A stretch of DNA of 64,000 bases from Puniceibacterium confluentis (GCF_007923445.1 NZ_VOJI01000007.1:160399-224398); one strand, 5' to 3'. Counted from the stretch's first letter, positions 16,645 to 25,627 are shown. Program-made: numbers and translations. The notes: a model not told the origin generated them from the letters alone.

Positions 16645-18618
16645 TTGGCGTATATGTCCAAGGGCGCAGAGGGTCTGCGCTCGATTCCGGCGCTGTTGCG
16701 ACGCAATGCTGAATTGCATGGCGCGGCGCCCGCATATCGCGAGAAAGAATACGGTATCTGGCAAAGCTGGACCTGGGCCCAGACCGAAGAACAGATCGAG
16801 GCGCTGGCGCTGGGTCTGCTGGACCTGGGGGTTGCTCCGGGTGAATTCGTTGCCGTCATCGGGCACAACCGGCCGTATCTCTACTGGTCCATGGTTGCGG
16901 TGCAGATGATCGGTGCCGTGCCGGTGCCGCTGTATCAGGACGCGGCAGCCGAAGAGATGGAATATGTGCTGATCCACTGCGGAGCGCGCCTTGTGATCGC
17001 CGCAGATCAGGAACAGGTCGACAAGGTGATCGGCGTGCAGGACGCCTGCCCGCAATTCGAAGAGCTGATCTATCTGGATCCCAAGGGGTTGCGCAAATAC
17101 GACCATGCCCATCTGCGTGCCTTTCAGGCGGTGCAGGAAAAAGGACGTGCGCGGCGCGGTGACCTGGGGGAGGAACTGGCGCGGCGTCGGGCCCTGCTGG
17201 GGTATGACGACATCTGTGTGATGCTCTACACCAGCGGAACCACGGGCAAGCCGAAGGGTGTGGTCTTGTCCAACCGCAACATCATAGAAACGGCGAAATC
17301 AAGCGCGGCGTTCGATCACCTGACGGTCGGCGAGGAGGTTCTGGCCTATCTGCCGATGGCCTGGGTGGGGGATTTCATCTTTTCCATCGGTCAGGCCTAT
17401 TGGGCCGGCTTCTGCGTGAACTGCCCCGAAAGCCCCGAGACGATGATGACGGATCTGCGCGAGATCGCGCCGTCCTATTACTTTGCCCCGCCCCGGGTGT
17501 TCGAGTCCCAGCTGACGCAGATCATGATCCGGATGGAGGACGCCAGTGCTCTGAAGCAGCGGCTGTTCCATCACTTCATGGAGGTGGCGCGACGGGTCGG
17601 CCCCCGGATACTCGATGGCAAGCCGGTGTCGGCACTGGACCGGCTGCGTTACCGGCTGGGAGAGTTTCTGGTTTACGGGCCGTTGAAGAACACGCTGGGT
17701 CTGAGCCGGGTCCGGGTCGGCTATACGGCCGGCGAGGCGATCGGTCCGGAGATATTCGACTTTTACCGGGCGCTGGGCATCAATCTCAAGCAGCTCTACG
17801 GCCAGACCGAGGCCTCGGTGTTTATCACCCAGCAACCGGATGGCGAGGTCCGCTCGGACACGGTGGGGGTGCCGTCGCCTGGCGTCGAGATCCGCATCGC
17901 CGAGAACGGCGAGGTCTTCTACCGCTCGCCCGGGGTCTTCGTCGAGTATTACAAGAACGCCGAAAGCACGCGAGACACCAAGGACGGCGAGGGCTGGGTG
18001 GCCACTGGCGATGCCGGTTTCATAGAAGAGGGATCAGGCCATCTGCGGATCATCGACCGGGCAAAAGATGTCGGCACGATGGCGGATGGCGCGCTGTTCG
18101 CGCCGAAATACGTCGAGAACAAGCTCAAGTTCTATCCCAACATCCTCGAGGCGGTGGTGATGGGGGCGGGGCGGGACAAATGCTGTGCCTTTATCAACAT
18201 CGACCTCACAGCCGTCGGCAACTGGGCCGAGCGCAACAATATCGCCTATGCCTCCTACCAGGAGTTGGCGGGACATCCGCAGGTGCTGGACATGATCCAG
18301 AGCCATGTCGAGGAGGTCAACGAGAGTGTGGCGCGGGACGACATGTTGTCGGGCTGCCAGGTGCATCGCTTTCTGGTGCTGCACAAGGAGCTGGACGCCG
18401 ACGACGGCGAATTGACCCGCACCCGCAAGGTGCGCCGCAAGATCATCGGTGAAAAGTTCGTCGATCTGGTCGAGGCGCTCTATGGCGGTGCAGGCAGCGT
18501 CTATACCGAAACCGAAGTGACCTATGAGGACGGGCGCAAGGGCAGGATCAAGGCGACGCTGGAGATCCGGGACGCCAGGGTCGTACCGGTCCGGCCTGCG
18601 ACATTGGCCGCGGAATGA
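16645..18618 (+). CDS. Long-chain acyl-CoA synthetase-like AMP-forming ligase
   Basis: A 657-residue adenylate-forming enzyme that activates a carboxylic acid to its CoA thioester. The P-loop is MLYTSGTTGKPKGVVLSN (about residue 190), followed by the A5-type motif QLYGQTEASV and the late motif WVATGDAGF. The C-terminal extension (about 70 residues beyond the usual lysine motif) is typical of very-long-chain/LCFACS proteins. GGAGG sits six bases before a TTG at 16645, which I prefer over ATG 16654, 14 bases away. It heads a cluster with a Liv-type importer and a second ligase, suggesting activation of the imported acid. The substrate is unknown. Confidence 0.85.
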   Translation: MAYMSKGAEGLRSIPALLRRNAELHGAAPAYREKEYGIWQSWTWAQTEEQIEALALGLLDLGVAPGEFVAVIGHNRPYLYWSMVAVQMIGAVPVPLYQDAAAEEMEYVLIHCGARLVIAADQEQVDKVIGVQDACPQFEELIYLDPKGLRKYDHAHLRAFQAVQEKGRARRGDLGEELARRRALLGYDDICVMLYTSGTTGKPKGVVLSNRNIIETAKSSAAFDHLTVGEEVLAYLPMAWVGDFIFSIGQAYWAGFCVNCPESPETMMTDLREIAPSYYFAPPRVFESQLTQIMIRMEDASALKQRLFHHFMEVARRVGPRILDGKPVSALDRLRYRLGEFLVYGPLKNTLGLSRVRVGYTAGEAIGPEIFDFYRALGINLKQLYGQTEASVFITQQPDGEVRSDTVGVPSPGVEIRIAENGEVFYRSPGVFVEYYKNAESTRDTKDGEGWVATGDAGFIEEGSGHLRIIDRAKDVGTMADGALFAPKYVENKLKFYPNILEAVVMGAGRDKCCAFINIDLTAVGNWAERNNIAYASYQELAGHPQVLDMIQSHVEEVNESVARDDMLSGCQVHRFLVLHKELDADDGELTRTRKVRRKIIGEKFVDLVEALYGGAGSVYTETEVTYEDGRKGRIKATLEIRDARVVPVRPATLAAE

Positions 18619-18626
18619 GCGCGGGA

Positions 18627-18677
18627 AAAATCTTCGTACGAAGATTTTCCTGCAAAGAATTTTCGTGCGAAAATTCT
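18627..18677. repeat. Tandem pair of related 22-base palindromes (TTCGTACGAA and TTTCGTGCGAAA cores)
   Basis: Two palindromes lie 7 bases apart just after the ligase stop. The first (18627-18648) is a perfect 22-base inverted repeat centred on CTTCGTACGAAG. The second (18656-18677) is a 22-base inverted repeat centred on TTTTCGTGCGAAAA, with only the central TG unpaired. Both are AT-rich in a GC-rich genome and share the TTCGTRCGAA core. They end 11 bases before the ribosome site of the LivG gene. Confidence 0.85.
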
Positions 18678-18700
18678 GGCGCCCAGAGGGGAGGGATTGT

Positions 18701-19513
18701 GTGAAGGATACCCAGGGATACCTGACTGCGGATGGCCGCCAGATCGGCGGGGTGCTGATGGAGATGCGCAATATCACCCTGCGATTTGGCGGAGTCGTGG
18801 CGATCGAGGACATCTCTTTCGACATTCGCGAGGGTGAGATCCGGGCAATCATCGGACCGAACGGTGCTGGAAAATCGTCGATGCTCAACATCATTTCGGG
18901 GTTTTATACGCCCAGTAATGGCGAGGTCTGGTACAAGGGCGCCCCCCGGCCGCTGATGAAGCCCTACGAAGTGGCGCGGATGGGGGTGGCGCGCACCTTT
19001 CAGAACATCGCACTGTTCGAGGGAATGACGGTACTGGACAACGTGATGACCGGTCGGTTGACACATATGCATGCCGGTCTTCTGAGCCAGGCGCTGTGGT
19101 GGGGCCGCGCCCGGGACGAGGAGATCGCCAACCGCGAAGTGGTGGAAAAGGTCATCGATTTTCTGGAAATCCAGAACATCCGCAAGACCCCGGTGGGTCG
19201 GCTTCCCTACGGATTGAAAAAGCGCGTCGAGCTGGCCCGGGCGCTGGCGGCGGAGCCGAGCCTCCTGCTGCTGGACGAACCGATGGCGGGTATGAACGTC
19301 GAGGAAAAGGAGGACATGAGCCGCTTCATCCTCGATGTGAACGACGAATTCGGCACCACCATCGCGCTGATCGAGCATGACATGGGGGTCGTCATGGACC
19401 TGTCGGACCGGGTGGTGGTGATGGATTACGGCAAGAAGATCGGCGACGGCACGCCGGACGAGGTGCGCGGCAATCAGGATGTGATCGACGCCTATCTGGG
19501 TGTGGCGCATTGA
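18701..19513 (+). CDS. Liv-type ABC transporter ATP-binding protein (LivG family)
   Basis: A 270-residue ATPase of the hydrophobic amino-acid/organic-acid uptake family. Walker A is GPNGAGKSS, the signature region is LPYGLKKRVELARAL (a divergent LSGGQ, as usual in this subfamily), Walker B is LLLLDEPMAGM, and the H-loop is in IEHDMGVVMDLSDRV. I choose the GTG at 18701 because GGGGAGGG ends five bases upstream; the longer upstream reading runs through the palindromes. It is followed 79 bases later by the LivH-type permease. The solute is inferred from context only. Confidence 0.92.
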   Translation: MKDTQGYLTADGRQIGGVLMEMRNITLRFGGVVAIEDISFDIREGEIRAIIGPNGAGKSSMLNIISGFYTPSNGEVWYKGAPRPLMKPYEVARMGVARTFQNIALFEGMTVLDNVMTGRLTHMHAGLLSQALWWGRARDEEIANREVVEKVIDFLEIQNIRKTPVGRLPYGLKKRVELARALAAEPSLLLLDEPMAGMNVEEKEDMSRFILDVNDEFGTTIALIEHDMGVVMDLSDRVVVMDYGKKIGDGTPDEVRGNQDVIDAYLGVAH

Positions 19514-19592
19514 GGAAAACGGGGGCAGGAGGGCGCATGGACACTGGAAAGAGGACCTGTGGCAGGGGCGGTGCAGGGGGCGGGACGACGTC

Positions 19593-20546
19593 ATGCTGAC
19601 CGAGATCTTTATCAAGCCGTTCGCCGATATGGTCGAGGCCCCCGATTTCCTGTTGCAGGTGCTGTGGGAAGGGCTGGTATCGGGTATTCTGTATGCGCTG
19701 ATTGCGCTGGGCTTTGTGCTGATCTACCGCTCGAGCCGGATCTTCAACTTTGCCCAGGGAATCATGGTGGTCTTTGCCGCGCTGACGCTGGTCGGGTTGC
19801 ACGCGATGGGCGTGCCCGCCTGGGTGTCGGTCGGACTGACATTGCTGGTTATGTTCGGTCTCGCCGTGGCGATCGAACGGGTGGTCCTGCGACCGCTGGT
19901 GGGGCAGCCGGACATCATCCTGTTCATGGCGACAATCGGCGTCACGCTGTTCCTGATCGGACTGGGAGAGATCATCTTTGGCGGCGAGAACAAGGTGATG
20001 ATCACCGAAGAATTGGGCATTCCGACCGGTTCAATCCTGTTCGAACCCTGGGGCGGGCTGCTGATCCTTGAACAAAAGGACATCACGGCGGTGATCGTCG
20101 CGGCGCTGCTGGTGGTTGCCCTGCTGCTGTTCCTGAACAAGACGCGGATGGGCCGGGCGATCCGGGCACTGGGGGACGATCATCAGGCGGCCCTGTCCGT
20201 GGGTATCAGCCTGCAGACGATCTGGGTGCTGGTCTGGTTCATTGCCGGGATCATCGCCCTGGTCACCGGCATCGCCTGGGGCGCACGGGCCGGGGTCAGC
20301 TTTGCGCTGGAAGTCATCGCCTACAAGGCCTTGCCGGTGCTGATGCTCGGAGGGCTCGAAAGCATCAGCGGCGCGATCATTGGCGGGCTGATGATCGGGA
20401 TGCTGGAAAAGCTGTTCGAGATCTACTGGGGTCAGCCGCTTCTCGGAGGCAATACCGAGACCTGGTTCGCCTTTGTGCTGGCACTGATCGTGCTGCTGTT
20501 CCGCCCGCAGGGGCTGTTCGGGGAAAAGATCATTGAACGTGTGTGA
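19593..20546 (+). CDS. Liv-type ABC transporter permease (LivH family)
   Basis: A 317-residue inner-membrane permease with about eight hydrophobic helices. The family start pattern LLQVLWEGLVSGILYALIALGFVLIYRSSRIFNFAQG is typical of LivH, where the last part contacts the channel. The conserved IRALGDDHQAALSVGIS loop docks the ATPase. The C terminus GLFGEKIIERV is also family-typical. The ATG at 19593 was chosen as the reading from 19500 adds polar, non-conserved residues. It partners the LivM-type permease downstream. Confidence 0.9.
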   Translation: MLTEIFIKPFADMVEAPDFLLQVLWEGLVSGILYALIALGFVLIYRSSRIFNFAQGIMVVFAALTLVGLHAMGVPAWVSVGLTLLVMFGLAVAIERVVLRPLVGQPDIILFMATIGVTLFLIGLGEIIFGGENKVMITEELGIPTGSILFEPWGGLLILEQKDITAVIVAALLVVALLLFLNKTRMGRAIRALGDDHQAALSVGISLQTIWVLVWFIAGIIALVTGIAWGARAGVSFALEVIAYKALPVLMLGGLESISGAIIGGLMIGMLEKLFEIYWGQPLLGGNTETWFAFVLALIVLLFRPQGLFGEKIIERV

Positions 20547-20648
20547 CAAAGCGCAGCCGCTGAGCGGGTGGGGCGCCTGCGGCAGGATCGCAATTCGGAA
20601 GAGATAAGGTTCAGCAGGCCCGACGGGCGGTGAGGAAGACAGGCAGAC

Positions 20649-21725
20649 ATGTTTTACAGAACGGCCGGACAGTTCAAGACCAGCTACGAGTCGGATCAGG
20701 CGCTGTTTCCGGTGCGCCAGGATGCCATTCTGCTGGCGGTCATCCTGGTCTTTGCCTGGGTGATCTTTCCGCTGACGGCGAGCGAGTTCACCTTCCAGAC
20801 GCTTTTGATCCCGATCCTGATCTATGCGCTGGCGGCGATGGGGCTGAACATTCTGACCGGATATGCTGGCCAGTTGAGCCTCGGCACGGCCGCCTTCATG
20901 GGGGTGGGCGCCTATGCCTGCTACAAGATGGTGACGCTGATGCCCTGGCTGAACCCGGTGGTGGCGATCCTGCTGTCCGGCGTCTTCAGCGCCGGGGTCG
21001 GGGTTGCCTTCGGCATTCCGAGCCTGCGGATCAAGGGATTTTACCTCGCCATTGCCACACTGGCGGCGCAGTTTTTCCTGGTATGGTTGTTCGAGAAATG
21101 GGCCTGGCTGTACAATTACAACGCCAGCGGCGCCATCCAGGTGCCGAACCTGACCATGTTCGGAGTCTATGTGGCCGGGCCGCAGGCGGATTCCTGGGTG
21201 CAGTATTATCTGGTGCTGGCGATCGTGTCGGTGATGACGGTGCTGTGCATCAATCTGACCCGCGGCAATCTGGGGCGGACCTGGAAGGCGACCCGGGATG
21301 TGGACATTGCCGCGGAACTGATCGGCATAAACCTGATGAAGAGCAAGCTCACCGCCTTTATGGTGTCGTCCTATGTAGTCGGCGTCGCCGGGGCGCTGTT
21401 TGTGTTCATGTGGCGCGGCGCGGCCGAACCGAACCTGTTCGACATTCCGCTGAGCTTTCGGATCCTGTTCATCGCGATCATCGGCGGGCTGGGCTCGATC
21501 CTCGGGAATTACCTGGGCGCCATCCTGATCGTCGGCTTGCCGGTGGTGCTGGGCACCTTGCCTGCCGCTCTGGGCATACCCATCTCATCATCCATGGTCG
21601 AGCACATCAACGTGATGATGGTGGGCGGGCTGATCGTGTTCTTTCTGATCATCGAACCGCACGGCCTGGCACAGCTGTGGCGGCTGATCCGCGAAAAGCT
21701 GATCATCTGGCCGTTCCCGCATTAG
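20649..21725 (+). CDS. Liv-type ABC transporter permease (LivM family)
   Basis: A 358-residue membrane permease. Hydrophobic helices begin at about residue 25, and the LivM hallmark ALAAMGLNILTGYAGQLSLGTAAFMGVGAYA is intact. The ATPase-docking loop reads WKATRDVDIAAELIGINLMKSKL. A 102-base gap separates it from the LivH-type gene, with GAGGAAG near the ATG. Along with the LivH-type protein it should form the translocation pore of the importer. Confidence 0.9.
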   Translation: MFYRTAGQFKTSYESDQALFPVRQDAILLAVILVFAWVIFPLTASEFTFQTLLIPILIYALAAMGLNILTGYAGQLSLGTAAFMGVGAYACYKMVTLMPWLNPVVAILLSGVFSAGVGVAFGIPSLRIKGFYLAIATLAAQFFLVWLFEKWAWLYNYNASGAIQVPNLTMFGVYVAGPQADSWVQYYLVLAIVSVMTVLCINLTRGNLGRTWKATRDVDIAAELIGINLMKSKLTAFMVSSYVVGVAGALFVFMWRGAAEPNLFDIPLSFRILFIAIIGGLGSILGNYLGAILIVGLPVVLGTLPAALGIPISSSMVEHINVMMVGGLIVFFLIIEPHGLAQLWRLIREKLIIWPFPH

Positions 21726-21772
21726 GGCGGCCCAACAAACCAAAGCGTGAGCAATCAATGGGAGGAACTTTG

Positions 21773-23071
21773 ATGAAACACATTACCAGACTGGCGGCGG
21801 TTGCGGCGCTGGGTGCCGTGATGGGCACCGGCGTTGTGGCGCAGGAGCTTTTTGCGCCCAACCTCAGCTATCGCACCGGGCCGTTCGCGGCGACCGGCAT
21901 TCCGCTGATGAACGGGCAGCGCGACTATATGCTGATGCTCAACGCCCGCGACGGCGGCATCGGCGGCCTGCCGGTGAATTTCGAGGAATGCGAGACCGGC
22001 TATTCCACGGAAAAGGGCGTGGAATGTTATGAAAAGACCAAGGGGCAGGCGATCGTGACGCAACCCTGGTCGACCGGGATCACCCTGCAGGTGCTGCCCA
22101 AGACCAATGTCGATGAAATCCCGATCCTGGCCCCCGGCTACGGCTTTTCGCCGATGGCGGACGGCAAGGTGTTCCAGTGGGCGTTCAACACTCCGGCGTC
22201 CTACTGGGATGCGGCGAGCATGATCCTGCAGTACCTGGAGGCCCAGGGCGACCTGAGCGGCAAGAAGATCGCGTTCCTGCATCTGGACCACCCCTATGGC
22301 AAGGAGCCGCTGCCGTTCCTGGAACTGAAGGCCGCCGAAGACGGGTTCGAGCTGCTGCCGATCCCGGTCGGCCTGAAGGAAATGCAGAACCAGTCGGCGC
22401 AGTGGTTGCAGATCCGTCGTGAGCGGCCTGATTATGTCGTGATGTGGGGGTGGGGCGCGATGAACGCCGGCGCGATCACCGAAGCGGTGAAAACCAAGTT
22501 TCCGATGGACAACATGATTGGTGTCTGGTGGGCCGGGCACGATGCTGACCTCAAGATCGTCGGCGCGGAGGGCAAGGGCTACAAGTCGATCAGCTGGTCC
22601 TACCCGGCGCTGGACGCGGCGGTGCTGGCGGACATCAAGACTCATGTGGTGGATGCGGGCAATTCCCTGTCCAACGAGGAAGAGATGCAGGGCGTGTTCT
22701 ACAACCGCGGTCTGGTGATCTCGATGATCCTGGCCGAGGGGATCAGGGCGGCGCAGGAGCACACCGGCAACGCCCAGATCACCGCATCCGACCTGCGCTG
22801 GGGACTTGAGAACCTGAATGTGACCGACGCGCGGCTGGCCGAGCTGGGCATGACCGGCATGGTGCCGCCGTTCCAGACCACCTGCGCCAACCACACCGGC
22901 CATTCCGGCGGATGGATGCTGGAATGGGACGGTGAGAAGTTCATCAAGACCAGTGATCTGCTGCAGGCCGAGGCCGACGCGATCCAGCCGCTGGAAGCCG
23001 CGAAGGCCGCGGAATACGCCGAGGCGAATGCGCCCTGGGCGATGTCCGAGACCTGCGACGCCCCGAGCTGA
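21773..23071 (+). CDS. Liv-type ABC transporter substrate-binding protein
   Basis: A 432-residue periplasmic binding protein with a clear signal peptide (MKHITRLAAVAALGAVMGTGVVAQ, cleavage near residue 24). The periplasmic-binding type 1 fold is suggested by QRDYMLMLNARDGGIGGLPV, IAFLHLDHPYGKEPLPFLE and DYVVMWGWGAMNAGAITEAVK. The start at 21773 has GGGAGGA upstream. Members linked to AMP-forming ligases are thought to bind aromatic or branched organic acids rather than leucine; that is inference from context. It lies between the permease and LivF-type genes. Confidence 0.88.
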   Translation: MKHITRLAAVAALGAVMGTGVVAQELFAPNLSYRTGPFAATGIPLMNGQRDYMLMLNARDGGIGGLPVNFEECETGYSTEKGVECYEKTKGQAIVTQPWSTGITLQVLPKTNVDEIPILAPGYGFSPMADGKVFQWAFNTPASYWDAASMILQYLEAQGDLSGKKIAFLHLDHPYGKEPLPFLELKAAEDGFELLPIPVGLKEMQNQSAQWLQIRRERPDYVVMWGWGAMNAGAITEAVKTKFPMDNMIGVWWAGHDADLKIVGAEGKGYKSISWSYPALDAAVLADIKTHVVDAGNSLSNEEEMQGVFYNRGLVISMILAEGIRAAQEHTGNAQITASDLRWGLENLNVTDARLAELGMTGMVPPFQTTCANHTGHSGGWMLEWDGEKFIKTSDLLQAEADAIQPLEAAKAAEYAEANAPWAMSETCDAPS

Positions 23072-23079
23072 CGAGTCTG

Positions 23080-23109
23080 CCCGGCGGCGGCGCGCATGCC
23101 GCCGCCGGG
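23080..23109 (+). repeat. Perfect 12-bp GC hairpin upstream of the LivF-type gene
   Basis: CCCGGCGGCGGC (23080-23091), a six-base GCGCAT loop and GCCGCCGCCGGG (23098-23109) form a perfect hairpin 28 bases before the LivF-type start. It is followed by ATCTTGAGTATTTGGAAAG, not a T-run, so it is more likely a 3'-end stabiliser for the binding-protein transcript or a REP-like element than a terminator. Confidence 0.75.
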
Positions 23110-23136
23110 ATCTTGAGTATTTGGAAAGAGAAGAAA

Positions 23137-23961
23137 ATGGACGAGACCGCGCCGGCCCGGGAAACGCTGCTTGAGGTCAACAACATCGAGGTGATCTACA
23201 ACCACGTGATCCTCGTGCTGAAAGGTGTGTCGCTGGCGGTGCAAAAGGGGGGGATCACCGCGCTTCTCGGCGGCAACGGAGCGGGCAAGACGACCACCCT
23301 CAAGGCGATCTCCAACCTGCTGCATTCGGAACGCGGCGCGGTCACCAAAGGCGCGATCAAGTACAGGGGCGAGGTGATTCAGGGCCGCGATCCGGCGGAA
23401 CTGGTGAAAAAGGGTGTGATCCAGGTGATGGAGGGGCGGCATTGCTTTCAGCATCTGACGGTGGAAGAGAACCTGCTGACCGGGGCCTATACGCGGCGTG
23501 ATGGCAAGGGCGCGGTCGAGGCGGACCTGCAGATGGTCTATGACTATTTCCCGCGCCTGAAGGAACGGCGCCGGTCGCAGGCGGGCTACACCTCGGGCGG
23601 GGAGCAGCAGATGTGTGCCATAGGCCGGGCGCTGATGTCGCGGCCGCAGATGGTTCTGCTGGACGAGCCGAGCATGGGTCTGGCGCCGCAACTGGTCGAG
23701 CAGATCTTTGAAATCGTGAAATCGGTGAACGAGAACGAGGGGCTGTCGTTCCTGCTGGCCGAGCAGAACACCAATGTGGCGCTGCGGTTTGCCCACACCG
23801 GATACATTCTGGAATCGGGCCGGGTGGTGATGGAGGGCCAGGCCGCGGACCTGCGGGAAAACCCGGACGTGAAGGAATTCTACCTGGGCATGTCGGACGA
23901 GGGGCGCAAATCCTTCCGCGACGTGCGCAGCTACCGGCGGCGCAAGCGCTGGCTGGCGTGA
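23137..23961 (+). CDS. Liv-type ABC transporter ATP-binding protein (LivF family)
   Basis: The second ATPase of the importer, 274 residues. Walker A is GGNGAGKTTTL, the signature is YTSGGEQQMCAIGRAL, Walker B is MVLLDEPSMGLAP, and the switch region is FLLAEQNTNVALRFA. It has a longer C-terminal tail than E. coli LivF (about 237 residues), ending in a basic cluster YRRRKRWLA. ATG 23137 is preceded by GGAAAGAGAAG; a TTG at 23113 in the same frame is less likely. Confidence 0.92.
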   Translation: MDETAPARETLLEVNNIEVIYNHVILVLKGVSLAVQKGGITALLGGNGAGKTTTLKAISNLLHSERGAVTKGAIKYRGEVIQGRDPAELVKKGVIQVMEGRHCFQHLTVEENLLTGAYTRRDGKGAVEADLQMVYDYFPRLKERRRSQAGYTSGGEQQMCAIGRALMSRPQMVLLDEPSMGLAPQLVEQIFEIVKSVNENEGLSFLLAEQNTNVALRFAHTGYILESGRVVMEGQAADLRENPDVKEFYLGMSDEGRKSFRDVRSYRRRKRWLA

Positions 23962-23992
23962 CGGGACTTGTTGCCCGGGAAAGGGATTTGAG

Positions 23993-24379
23993 ATGACATA
24001 TTGCAGAGTTTTTGTGGCACTCGGGATGCTGTTGGCACTGCCTGCACAGGCGCAGGAGTGGATCGCGCGTACCGAGTTGAGCCGTACGGCGCTGAGTGGT
24101 TCGGAGGTGATGGAAGTGGTGGTGTCCAGGCTGGTGCTGCAACCGGGCGCCTACATTCCGAAACACACGCATCCCGGCGATGAAAACTCGGTTGTCGCCG
24201 TGGGCGGCCGGGTGGTCCTGCCCGATGGCAAGGAGGTGCCTTTGGCAACCGACACGCCGCTGAATTACGCCGCAGGCGTGGTGCATGGCGGCATAACCGT
24301 GGCCGGAGAGACGGCGCTGGTGATCTACACGACCCATGTCGTCGACAAGACCAAGCCGTTTCAGGTGCTTGCCGAGTGA
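23993..24379 (+). CDS. Exported cupin-domain protein
   Basis: A 128-residue protein with an N-terminal signal peptide (about residues 1-21, ALPAQAQ cleavage) followed by a single cupin barrel. The metal-binding motif is recognisable as PGAYIPKHTHPGDENSVVAVGG, with two His and a Glu. It lies 31 bases after the LivF-type gene and 27 bases before the second ligase, so it is probably part of the operon and acts in the periplasm. Whether it binds, isomerises or oxidises the imported compound is unknown. Similar cupins are common, so the specific role is open. Confidence 0.75.
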   Translation: MTYCRVFVALGMLLALPAQAQEWIARTELSRTALSGSEVMEVVVSRLVLQPGAYIPKHTHPGDENSVVAVGGRVVLPDGKEVPLATDTPLNYAAGVVHGGITVAGETALVIYTTHVVDKTKPFQVLAE

Positions 24380-24406
24380 ACGGCGCGCGGCGGCCAGGAG
24401 GATGAG

Positions 24407-25627
24407 ATGAGCAGCTATTTTGACGCGCTTGAGACCCGCAGCGCCGCGGCGCGCGCCGCCTGGCTGGCGACGGCCCTGCCGGAGCAGATCCGCCGGGCCC
24501 AGGGGCTGGCGGGATATGATGGCGCGCTGGGCGGGGTGTCGGCAAGCGATGTGACCTCGGTTGCGGATCTGGCGGCATTGCCGGTGCTGCGCAAATCAGC
24601 GCTTGGCGCGGCGCAGGCGTCCCAGCCGCCGTTCGGTGGGTTCACGACCCGGGCGGCGGCGGGCTTTGCCCATGTGTTCCAGAGTCCGGGGCCGCTGTAT
24701 GAGCCGGGCGGCGCGGGCCATGACTGGTGGCGCATGGGGCGGTTCCTGAATGCCTGCGGCTTCGGGCCCGGGGACATCGTGCAGAATTGCTTTGGCTACC
24801 ATCTCACGCCTGCGGGGATGATCTTTGAGTCCGGGGCGCGGGCGGTCGGTGCGGCGGTGTTGCCGGCCGGGACCGGACAGACCGAACTGCAGGTGACTGC
24901 GGCCCGCGACATCGGGGTGACGGGATATGCCGGGACGCCGGATTACCTCAAGGTGATCCTCGAAAAAGCCGACGAGATGGGGGTGGTTCTGGGCATCACC
25001 AAGGCGGCGGTGAGCGGTGGCGCCCTGTTCCCGTCCCTGCGGGACTATTATGCCGGGCGGGGGATTTCCTGTCTGCAATGTTATGCAACGGCGGATCTGG
25101 GCAACATCGCGTATGAATCGGCTGCGATGGAGGGTATGATCGTCGACGAGCACGTCCTTGTCGAGATCGTCACGCCGGGGACCGGTGATCCGGTGCCGGA
25201 GGGCGAAGTGGGCGAGGTCGTGGTGACCACGCTGAACCCGGACTATCCCCTGATCCGTTTTGCCACCGGTGACATGAGCGCGGTGATGGCGGGCAGCAGT
25301 CCCTGCGGCCGTACCAACCTGCGGATCAAGGGCTGGATGGGCCGGGCGGATCAGACGACCAAGATCAAGGGCATGTTCGTGCGCCCGGAACAGGTGGCGG
25401 CGCTGGTCGCCCGGCATCCCGAGATTGACCGCGCCCGGGTGGTTGCCCGACGCGAGGATGACCAGGACGTGATGGTGGTGCGGCTTGAAACCAGTGCCAC
25501 GGATGCCGATGCTTATGACGCCAGCATTTCCGCGGTGCTCAAGCTGAAAGGCCGGGTCGAACTGGTGTCGCCCGGCGGGTTGCCGCGCGATGGGGTGGTG
25601 ATCGAGGATGCCCGGAACTACGACTGA
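24407..25627 (+). CDS. Phenylacetate-CoA ligase family protein (PaaK-like AMP-forming)
   Basis: A 406-residue adenylate-forming protein of the PaaK family. N-terminal fit: QIRRAQGLAGYD, VADLAALPVLRKSAL. Conserved segments are YEPGGAGHDWWRMGRFL, CYATADLGNIAYES and the hinge-region GRADQTTKIKGMFV. The usual Ser/Thr/Gly-rich P-loop (SSGTTGKPT of true PaaK) is weak here: the corresponding region reads FQSPGPLYEPGGAG, so either activity is altered or a divergent loop is used. It ends the importer cluster. An aromatic acid is a plausible substrate by family, not proven. Confidence 0.8.
   Translation: MSSYFDALETRSAAARAAWLATALPEQIRRAQGLAGYDGALGGVSASDVTSVADLAALPVLRKSALGAAQASQPPFGGFTTRAAAGFAHVFQSPGPLYEPGGAGHDWWRMGRFLNACGFGPGDIVQNCFGYHLTPAGMIFESGARAVGAAVLPAGTGQTELQVTAARDIGVTGYAGTPDYLKVILEKADEMGVVLGITKAAVSGGALFPSLRDYYAGRGISCLQCYATADLGNIAYESAAMEGMIVDEHVLVEIVTPGTGDPVPEGEVGEVVVTTLNPDYPLIRFATGDMSAVMAGSSPCGRTNLRIKGWMGRADQTTKIKGMFVRPEQVAALVARHPEIDRARVVARREDDQDVMVVRLETSATDADAYDASISAVLKLKGRVELVSPGGLPRDGVVIEDARNYD

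Noticed and set aside
18524-18700. N-terminal extension of the LivG-type ATPase
   Set aside because: It would translate the end of the ligase gene and the palindromes; GTG 18701 has an optimal ribosome site.
20630-21772. Long upstream extension of the substrate-binding protein frame
   Set aside because: It is antiphase to the LivM-type permease; the true start at 21773 has a GGGAGGA site and a signal peptide.
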